From IMG/VR virus record IMGVR_UViG_3300027714_000036, positions 1-44,882 of that record: a stretch of 44,882 nt of DNA; one strand, written 5' to 3'. Positions within the stretch are counted from its first letter, which is position 1. Each line of letters opens with the position of its first letter. The translations under genes and the position numbers were made by a program. This DNA is from a virus. This document shows positions 20,601 to 32,600 of the stretch, piece after piece. Below the pieces are notes generated by a model. It was not told where the DNA came from. It made no database searches and saw nothing but the letters and a program-made list of their open reading frames with translations.

Positions 20601-23600
20601 AATAAATCAGTTGCAACTGCATCTACGATATACCCTACATCTCTCTTACAAGTTAATTCAGGGTAATCAAATCCACTCCAAGATGATGATACAAATTCAA
20701 TTGTTTCATTTTGGATAAATTCTTTGTTTGCTATTAATAAATCATAAGAAGCAGATACCTCAGCCGATGCCGTAGTGTATTCGTAGTTTCTTACAATATT
20801 TTGTACCAAATTACCAGCATACTTAATAGCTGTTACAGTTTGATTCAATTGTGAACCAGTTGCTGCAGATGGGAATTCATAGTAGAACTTAGTGTTTACA
20901 ACTGATGCTGAATTTGAATTCCAAATTAAATCCTCAGCTGCTCCACTTACTATTAAACCTACATCTCTTCTACATTTTTCCTCATCATACACAAATGTAC
21001 TCCAAGAAGAACTCATAAACAATATAGTTTCCTCTTTTATGAATTCAATGTTTTCTTTTATTAAATTGTAAGCCAATACAGTCTTAGGTGCATCTACCAA
21101 TTTACTATAATCGGTAATTGTAGGTAATGAACCAGTTCCGTTTGTTAAACCATTTATCACCATTCCAAATGATGATGAAACAATTTTAGATTGAATCTTA
21201 TCCGCTCCACTAGCTGATACGTATTGTTCTACGTTTCCAACTTTTATTAAGTTAGAAATATTTGTGTTATTAGATACCATTGTTGGTATTACACTAACAC
21301 CATTAGTAACTATATTTTCAACTAACCCAGCTCTATCACTTACAATATCGATTTCAACAGATGAACCAGTAACTAAAGAAGTATATTGGCTTGTATCCGT
21401 TACTTTAATGTTTGAATTAACATTATTTACCAATGTTGGTAGTGAACCAGTTCCATTTGTTATGATTTCGTTTATTTGTGTAAACGAACCAGTTGTAGTT
21501 GCTAATTGATTAGAAATATCATATGTACCACTTACTTTTACATATGAACCAGAGGTTATATTTTGTGGATTATCTAATTCAGAAGTTTGGAAATGCTTAG
21601 CAATAGTGAATGGGATACTATCAGAACCTAATCTAATAATATCAGTAATCATATTAATACTAGCAGATACAATACCAACCTGAGTATCACCTCCACTTAA
21701 TGAAGATGTGGTTTGAGTTGCGTTTGTTACTTTTATTAATGAATCAATACTTCTTACTTCATATGGTAACGTACTTATTGAATTACCATCAGTTCTCTTA
21801 AATGTGTGAAGTGATTGAGGTAAGTGTTTTACAGCTCCAGAAGATGCTGATACAAATGTATGAACCGATTGTGGTAAGTGTTTTACTGCTTCATTGGATG
21901 CTGATACAAATGTATGTATAGAACCAGAAGCACTTCCAGCGTTTCCTACGTTAATTGTAAACGTTCCATTCTGTCTTTCTAATCCATTAGATACAGCCGA
22001 TACAAATGTATGTGGTGTATCATATGATGAAGAACCTATATTGATTTCAAATGAGTTTGTTGTTACATTTGAAATTTCCAACCATCTTCCGCTTGGGAAG
22101 TCAGTTCCAGCTCTTGGATACGATTTACCTACAACGTTTCCATCTAATAAACAACTAAACGTTAATGAGTTATCCGAAAGTTTAATATAATCTCCGTTTG
22201 AGAAACCATGTTCAGATATAGTTAAACTAACTAATCCAGATGATGGTGTATATGTTGAATCAGATACAGTATGCTGTGTTGTACCAACTGAAGTAATTTC
22301 AATTGATTTTCCAGCATAAGGGTCTGAACCTAATCTCGGATAAGAATGAGTTGTTGTATCACTATCCATATCACAAGTAAATGCGATAGATTGATTTTCC
22401 AATACAACACTTCTTCCAACACCCAAACCAAATGATTCAGAAACAGTTAGAATCATATCACCAGTCAATGCGTTATAATCAACATTAGTTGGTGTGAATG
22501 TTTTGTTTGGACCAGATACACCTACATTAAAAGTTAACGTAGTATCGGTTACCGAAGTAATTGGCAAAGAACGTACTGCAAATGGGTCTATTCCAACTCT
22601 AGGATAAGATTTAGTAGATTGATTATCATCCATATCACAAGTGAATGCGAATGATTGAGGTTTCATAACGATACCCTCACCTACACTTAAACTATGAGTA
22701 CCAACAGTTACTACAAACTCACCATTAGATGGGTCGTATGAAGCAGTAGTTGGATTGAATTCTACATTAGGACCTGATTTACCTACATTTATAGTAACAG
22801 TATTATCAGTTACCGATTGGATACCTAATCTACTATTGTAAGCAGGTTGTCCGATTGAAGGTAACTTATGTTCACTTCTATTACCATCCATATCACAAGT
22901 GAATACGAATGATTCCGGTTTGATGTAAAGTCCATTCGTTGGTGTTAATGTATGACTTGGTATAGTCATTACAAAATCACCATTAGAAGGTTCATATGTT
23001 GCGGTTGTTGGTGTAAATGATTTTATTCCATCAGTTATAATTCCACTAACCATTTCAAATGATGAACTGATATTAGTTATGTTACTTCCACTAATTGAAA
23101 GTGAACCACTATATTGTTCAGTATCATTGAATCTAATATTACTATTTGTATTTTTTGTTATTAAAGGAACTACTAAATCAACATTAGTGATTAATTTATT
23201 AACCATCACTCTAGCGTAATCAATTGCAGTAGTTGTTTCAGTTAACTCCAATGAAGTTGTTTGTGATGGATATCTATAATAATAATCACCAGCTACAATA
23301 CTTCTTTCATTACCACCCCATAATAAATCGGTTGCAATAGCATCAACGATATATCCAGTATCTCTTCTACACTTAACTCTATCATAAGTAAAGTATGGAT
23401 ACAATTGGTCTATAAATTCAGTTACGTTATTTTGTACTAATTTTTTGTTATCTAAAATTGTAGTGTATGCTGATATCTTTTCTGAACTAGCGTTTACCAA
23501 CGTTGTACTTTGTACTATCTTATTAGCTAAACCAGCCGCATGTAATATACCAGTTATTGTTTGGTCTGATTGTGTTGTGGTTGCTTGAGATGGATATAGG

Positions 23601-26600
23601 TAATAAAATTCACCAGCGTTTACACTTCTCTGATTACCACCATATAATACATCCGTTGCAACTGCATCAATAACATGCCCAACATCTCTTTTACATTTAA
23701 TTTCATCATATTCGAAATTACTCCAAGAAGAACTCATATATGAAATTACTTCAGTTTGGATTAAATCCCTATTATCGAATAATAAACTATGAGCGGTTTG
23801 TCTTTCTATTGAAGCACTTACCAATGTTACATTGTTTATTACTTTGTTTGTTAATCGTTGAGCGTATTCAATACCATCAACAGTTTGATTTAATTGAGAA
23901 CCAGTAGCAGATGATGGGTACAGGTAATAAAATTCTCCTGCATTAACACTTCTCTCATTACCACCATATACGAAATCAGTTACAACTGCATCAATTATAT
24001 ATCCAGTATCTCTTCTACACTTAGCTTCATTATATTCAAATGTACTCCAAGATGATGATAAGAACTGAATTGTTTCCTCTTGAATCAAACTTCTATTTTG
24101 GGTAACCAATTCAGCAACTTGTAGTGTTTGTAAAGATGGTAACACTAATAAGTTACTTTGTATAATTTCGTTAGATAATCTTCTAGCGTAATTAATAGCA
24201 TCAACAGTTTGATTCAATTGTGAACCAGTTGCAGATGAAGGATTACTATAATAGAAAGATGCGGCTTGAACTGCTCTTTCGTTACCACCATATAATACAT
24301 CAGTTGCTGCTGCATCTATAATATGTCCTATATCTCTTCTACATAAACCTTCCGAATAACTAAAGTCACTCCAAGAAGATGAAATATATTCAATAGTTTC
24401 ATTTTGGATAAGTAATTTATTATCTAATAATAGAGTATGTGATGTTGTTGCTTCAGAAGAAGCAGTAACAAACTCTATGTTTTGAATTAATTTTTGTGTG
24501 AGTTTACTAGCATACTCAATACCATCCAATGTTTGATTTAACTGAGATGTTTCAGCTTGAGATGGATACTCTAAATAGTAGTTTCCATTTACTGCTGATG
24601 CTGATAATGTGTTCCAAACTAAATCTTCAGCTGCTCCACTAATAATTAATCCAATATCCCTACCACACTTAGATTCATCATATGAAGAAGTACTCCAAGA
24701 TGATGATAGATAAGCGAGAGTTTCACTTTGAATAAATGGAATATTATTTTTAATAATTTCATATGCCGCTATTGTAGATTCATCAGTAGAACGAATTTCA
24801 TATAGTTCAGGATGCTTTGTTACACTTACTGAATTTTGTTTAGTTCTAACAAATGTATGAACTGATTGTGGTAAGTGTTTAATTGCTCCATTTGATGCTG
24901 ATACAAATGTATGAGGTGATTGTGGTTCATGCTTTACTGCATTATTTGATGCTGATACGAATGTGTGTATCGAACCAGAAGCACTACCTGCATCTCCTAC
25001 ATTTATAGTAAACGTACCATCTTGTCTTTCCAAACCATTTGTTGTAGCTGATACAAATGTATGAGCTGATGTGTATGGTGAAGAACCTATATTGATATCA
25101 AATTTGTTTGATGTTACATTAGATATTTCTAACCATCTTCCAGATGGATAATCTATTCCAGTTCTAGGATATGATTTCTCAACACTATTACCATCTAATA
25201 AACAAGTATAAGTTAAACCATTATCATCAATTTTTATATAATCACCATTACTGAAATTATGATTAACTATTGTTATAGTGACATCACCAGTAGATGCATT
25301 ATAAGGAGCATCAGTTATAGTATGGGATGTAGTTCCAACTGAAGTAATAACTATTGATTGTTCAGCGTAAGGGTCAGAACCACTTCTTGGATAAGAGTGA
25401 GTTGATACATTACTATCTTGGTCACAAGTGAAAGCAAACGATTCATTTTCTAATACTACACTTCTTCCTATTCCCAATCCTAATGATTCAGAAACAGTTA
25501 AAATCATATCACCAGTCAATGCGTTATAATTAACATCAGTTGGTGTAAAGTATTTATTTGGACCAGATACCCCTACGTTAACGGTCATTGTAGTATCAGT
25601 TATACCAATAATCTTCATTGAACGACCCGCATATGGGTCAATTCCGATTCTTGGATATGATTTAGTAGATTGATTGTTATCCATATCACAAGTAAATGCG
25701 AATGATTGAGGGTCTAATATAATTCCCTCACCAACACTTAAACTATGGCTTGCAACAGTCATTACGAAATCACCAGTTGATGGGTCGTAACTAGCAGTAG
25801 TTGGATTGAACGATACATTAGGTCCAGATACTCCAACATTTACAGTTATAGTATCATCAGTTGTTGATGTGATTTCTAATTCAGTATTATAAGCAGGTTG
25901 ACCAACGCCAGGTAAATTATGTTCAGTTTTATTATTATCCATATCACAAGTAAATGTGAATGATTCTGGATTTAAATAAATTGAATCCGATACTTCAAAT
26001 ATATGGTTTGGTATAGTAATTACAAAATTACCATTAGATGGGTCATAACTAGCACTTGTTGGTGTAGATGATGATATACCACTTTTTACAATATCATAAA
26101 CAATCGATACTGATTGAGATACAAACTCTATATTTTCCAATGTTCCACTTACCGAAGATGAAATGTATTGAGATACATCCGTTACCTTTATAGTATTTGC
26201 TACATTTGAAATTTCATTAGGTAAACTACTTATTGAATTTTCAGTAGTTCTAACAAATGTATGATTTGATTGAGGTAAGTGTTTTACAGCCCCATTCGAT
26301 GCCGATACAAAAGTATGAACTGATTGAGGTAAATGTTTTACTGCATCAATCGATGATGATACAAATGTATGGATTGAACCAGATGCACTACCACCGTCAC
26401 CTACATTAATTGTAAAGGTACCATCTTGTCTTTCTAATCCATTTGTTGTAGCTGATACAAATGTATGAGCTGCTGTATATGGAGAAGAACCAATATTAAT
26501 ATCAAATGTATTTGTAGTTATGTTAGAAATCTCTAGCCATCTACCAGATGGATAATCTATTCCAGTTCTTGGATAACTCTTTTGAGTTGTATTACCATCT

Positions 26601-29600
26601 AATATACAAGTATAAGTTAATGAATTATCAGAAAGTTTAATGTAGTCACCATTACTGAAATTATGATTAGAGATTGTTATAGTAACATCCCCATTTGATG
26701 CATCATAAGGTGCATCGATTACAGTGTGTGATGATTTACCAACTGATGAAATTACAATTGATTGTTCAGCATAAGGGTCAGAACCACTTCTTGGGTAAGA
26801 GTGAGTAGTTGTGTTTCCATCTTGGTCACAAGTAAATGCGAACGATTCGTTTTCTAATACTACACTTCTACCAATTCCTAAACCAAATGATTCAGAAACA
26901 GTTAAAATCATATCTCCAGTCAATGCATTATAATCAACATCAGTTGGAGTAAAATATTTATTCGGACCTGAAGTTCCTACATTAACCGTCATTGTTGTAT
27001 CGGTTATTGAAGTAATCTTCATTGAACGACCAGCGTATGGGTCTATACCCAATCGAGGGTAAGATTTAACTGATTGGTCATTATCCATATCACAAGTAAA
27101 TGCGAATGATTCTGCATCCATTATTATTCCTTCACCAACACTTAAACTATGACTTGTAACAGTCATTACGAAATCACCAGTTGATGGGTCATACGATGCG
27201 GTTGTTGGAGTGAATTCTACGTTTGGTCCCGATATACCAACGTTAACACTTATAGTATTATTGGTTACAGATGTTATAATTAACTTATCAGTATAGGCAA
27301 TTTGACCAATTGATGGTAAATTGTGTTCAGTTTTGTTATTATCCATATCACAAGTAAATGTGAATGATTCCGGTCTTAGGTAAATACTATCAGAAACACT
27401 ATAATTGTGATTTGGGATAGTCATTACGAATTCACCATCAGCAGGATTGTATGTTGCGGTAGTTGGTGTATAACCAATACCATTTTCCAATACATCAATT
27501 ACCACAGCGAATGATGAACTTACATAAGTTATTTCACTTAATTGAGGTGATACTGATGATGTATATTGAGTTGTATTAGTAACCTTAACCAATTCAGATG
27601 TATTTTCTACTACTATTGGTAATTTACTTACCGAATTTGTAGTTGTTCTTACAAACGTATGATTGGATTGAGGTAAATGTTGTATTGCTGAATTTGATGC
27701 CGATACAAAAGTATGTGGTGATTGTGGTTCATGCTTCACAGCGTTAGCTGATGCCGATACAAAAGTATGTAAAGAATTTTGAGCAGTTCCAGCATTTCCA
27801 ACATTAATTGTAAATGTACCAGTTTGTCTTTTTATTCCACCAGTAGTTGCAGATACAAATGTATGTGCTCCAGTGTACGATGATGAACCTATATTAATAT
27901 CAAACGTATCAGTTGTTACATTTGAAATTTGAATCCATCTTCCGCTTGGGTAATCATATCCAGCTCGTGGGTATGATTTAGTTACAGTATTACCATCTAA
28001 TACACAACTATAAGTTAATCCACCATCTTCAACTTTAATATAATCTCCATTACTAAACGTATGACCAGCTATTGTTAAAGTAACTAAACCAGTTGATGCA
28101 TTATATGGAGCCTTTGTTGGTGTGTGTGATGTAGTTCCAACCGAAGTTATTACAATTGATTTTCCAGCATATGGGTCAGAACCTAATCTCGGATAAGAAT
28201 GAGTTGTAGAATCACCATCTTGGTCACAAGTGAAAGCAAAAGATTCATTTTCTAATACTACACTTCTACCTATTCCTAAACCATGTTGACCAACAGTCAC
28301 TAACATATCTCCATTTGATGCATTGTAATTAACATCGGTTGGAGTAAAGTATTTATTTGGACCAGATGCACCAACATTAAATGTTAATGTAGTATCGGTT
28401 ACTGATGTGATTGGAATAGAACGTACTGCGAATGGGTCAATACCAACTCTTGGATATGATTTAACCGATTGGTCATTATCCATATCACAAGTGAAAGCAA
28501 ATGATTCATTAGAAAGTACAATGCCTTCTCCTACACTTAAACTATGTTTACCAACAGTTGCACTAAATTCACCAGTTGCTGGGTCATAAGATGCATTGGT
28601 TGGATTAAAGTTTATATTAGGGCCTGATTTACCAACGTTTACACTTATGGTATTATCAGTTATTGAGTTTATTGTTAATTGTCCAGCATAAGCAGGTTGA
28701 CCAACTGAAGGTAATTTATGTTCAGTTCTATTACCGTCCATATCACAAGTGAATACAAATGATTCAGATTCTAAGTAAATTCTATCACCAACATATAAAC
28801 CATGTTGAGAAATAGTCATTACAAATTCCCCATCAGCAGGATTGTATGTTGCTGTTGTAGGAGTAAATACACCTACTCCGTTTTTTAATATATCAATTGA
28901 AGTTGCGAATGATGAACTGATTTCATTTGATTCGTTTAAAGAAGCCGTATATGTTAATGTATATTGCTCTATATTAGATATCTTAATTGCATCGGAGTTG
29001 TTTGTCACAACCTCAACTAATCCAATAGATGGTATTTCAACATATTTTTGAGTATCCGATAATGGCAACTCATCCACAATATTAATTATACCACTAGCAT
29101 TTACATTATTTCCGTTTACATAGAATAATCTATCAGGTGCATCAAATGGAACTATAAATGTAATTGTTCCGAATGTAGAACCATTATTAGTAATTCCATC
29201 ATTATATCTGTATTTTGTATCAGTACTTCTATTAGTTGCTATAATAAATGGTTGTGTTTCACTTAGTATTGCATTTACATTACTTAATGAATTTATTGAG
29301 AATGTATATAAATCCCCCCTCTTTAATGTAAGGGTAGGGTCTTTTACACTATCATCAAATGAACCAGTATCCTCACCTAATATTTTACCATCAACATCAT
29401 CAAACTTTTGTATTTGTGTTTTAGCTATACTAAAACTATCATCATATAATGTTACCACCTCAAAGTAAGTAGATGCATCGGATGAACCGATTATATTTAA
29501 ACTACCACTAACACCATATTGTATGATATTGGATACTGTTGAGAATGATGATGATACTTTATTTATAGTTGTTGAATCTACTGATATGGATGATGATATT

Positions 29601-32600
29601 TGTACACCACTTCCAAACTTAATACCAGCTTCAGTATTCTTTACTAAAGTTATATCAGATGGAATTGTAGTACCAATTGTAGTTGTTACTAAGTTATCAC
29701 CATATGAACTTTTAGGAATACCAACAGTTGATATTGGATTACCCTTAGAATCAGTTCCAATGGTTTGTTCAGTTTCAATTGAACTACCACTTTCAATAAT
29801 TTTTATTACAGTATCGAAATTAGATGTTACTAAATTTTCAGTAACTTCTGTTGCTACATTATCGGATGTAATTTGAGCTATACCACTAACATTTAATGGG
29901 TTTTCTAAATTCCAAATATAATCCTCTGAATTACCAGCGATTGAACTTAGTACCGAATCCGTACCATATCTAATGATATCTTCAATTATGCCAAATGATT
30001 GAGAAACAATTTGTACCTCAGTATCGGTTGCAGATATTGAACCAGTTGTTGGTTCAAATGAAGTTACTCTAATATTACCAGCATCGTTTAGAATTACCTG
30101 TGGAGTTTCTAATACAATAGATTTCGCTATTGCTTTAGTAAATTCCTTAGTATATCTAATTGCTTCTAATGTTTCCTCTAATTGAGTTGTATTAGCAATT
30201 GATGGAAATTTAAAGTAGTACAATCCAGCTAACTCACTTCGTTCGTTACCACCATATAATAAATCAGTTATCACATTATCAACAATATATCCAACATCTC
30301 GTCTACACTTAACTCTATCATATGAGAAGTTAGGGTATTGAGTATCGATATATGTAGTTGTTTCATTTTGGATTAATGAACGATTTTCTTTTATCAAATT
30401 AACTGCAGCAAGTACTGATGCTGAAGGTAATATGAATGTTTCATTATTAGCCAACTTTTGAGTAATACGTTTTGCATATTTAACTGCATCTAACGTTTGT
30501 TGTAATTGACCCGTAGTTCTATTATCAACAATTGCTAATGATGGATATTGATAGTAAAACTCACCAGCTATTACACTTCGTTCGTTACCACCATAATGTA
30601 TATCAGTTGCTACGGCATCTAAGATATATCCAATATCTCTTTTACATTTAGTATCACTATATTCAAATTCACTCCAAGAAGAAGAAATGTATGCAATTGC
30701 TTCCCCTCTAACGAAATCTTTGTTTTGATAGATTACATCATATGCATTATCCAACTCACTAGAAGCCTCTGAAAACACCTTACCATCTAATATATTGATT
30801 GCCAACTCACTAGCATACTTTACACCAGTTAATGTTGGGTCTTTTTCGGTTGTTGTTGCGTTTGAAGGGAATTGGTAATAGAATACTCCACTACGAATTG
30901 ATTCTTCATTTCCACCAAATAATAAATCATGTGCTGATGATGAGATTATGAAACCTACATCTCTTTTACACGTTTCTTGATTGTATGGATGTTCACTCCA
31001 AGAAGAACTTAAATATGCAATAGTTTCATCTTGTATGAATGGTATATTTTCTATTAATAATGTATATGCATTCTGAACATCAACCGATGGATTTTCAACC
31101 GAACTACTTAAAACAGTAGTTGGTAATGAACCAGTTCCATTTGCTAAAATATCATATACAAGTGAAAAGGATGAACTTACTGTTTGGATAGTTTCCAATG
31201 ATGAAGTTACATCAGTTTCATATATTGTAGTATCAGTAAACTTATAACCAGCCATAGTACTACTACTAACAATAGGTGATGCAGTTAATCCGTTTTGGAT
31301 AATACTAATTACAGTATCAAATTTATCTACAATAGATTTACTCGTATCGTTGGATACAGCAAAAGTTGTGTATTCAGTTATACCACCTACCTTTATGGAT
31401 GATGATACATTATTTGCTTGTACGTATGATGATGTAGCATTGTTACCTCTTTCAATGATATCTATTATAATATCAAAGTTAGTATCCATTAATTGTACAT
31501 CAGTATTAGAAGCCGTAGCTTCATTTACATATTGTATATTACCACCTACATTATATAATGATTCAGGACCATACCCACCTTTACCACTTTTAGCAAGTAA
31601 CTTAGGTACATTTGTGATACCATCTTCTACAATAGAACTTACTATTCTAAAATCTGATTTAACTCTATCAGCTACATCCGTAGTTGAATCCTCTGATACA
31701 AAATACTGAGGTACCTCAGTTAGGTCAGTTAATCGTTTTCCCTTATCTGTATTCGGAACTAAATCAGGTATTGCAGTTAATCCATTTTTAATGGTATCAA
31801 CAATAATTGAATAGTTATTTTGTACATTAAAAAATGCATCTCCATTTCCACCACTACCAGTAATAAATCGAGAACCACTAGCATACATACCAAAATCACC
31901 AAACGATGTGTTTGAGTTAAGAAGTACTGCTTGTCCACCATCTATAACCTTTACTGAGTATGCTGAGAAGTTTGTGAAGAAGGATACTAATTGAATGAAC
32001 CCCCTACCAACAACTTGACAACCTACACCATTGGGTGCAATCTGAGTGTATGCATCTAATACCATAGATGCTAATGGTGAATCTGGGTGTATCTTATTTC
32101 CATCTACATTTAAACCACCACCCCCAGCAGGAATATCTTCATACTTTTCTAAGAATGAATTCTCTTGATTTGAAATCATAGAACAATTCTGAACGTATGG
32201 TGATGTTGTAATAAATGCGTTAGGAGCAAATGCAACAGCGAATCCCTTTTCGGATACATCAACTGATGGGAATACTCTTAAATTTCCAAAAGTCATTTCA
32301 GATAAGTAGTTACCACTATTTACCCAAAATAAATCTTCGTTTTCGTTTTTAGCAAGAACTTTAGTTACCCTTAAACCACTTCCCCAAACAGTTGTGTTTT
32401 TTGGAAGTTCAATTGGGTTTTCTTCTAAGTAAGTACCCGTATCAATTTTAATAGCAAATCCACTAAATAAAGAACCAGTTGGTAACCCATATCTACCATC
32501 ATCCCCATCAGTTGCAATCTTAGCTGCCTTCTTAATCGTTCTTAATGAGAATTGGGGAGTTCTACCATCGTTATCATCACTACCATTAGTAGATGATACA

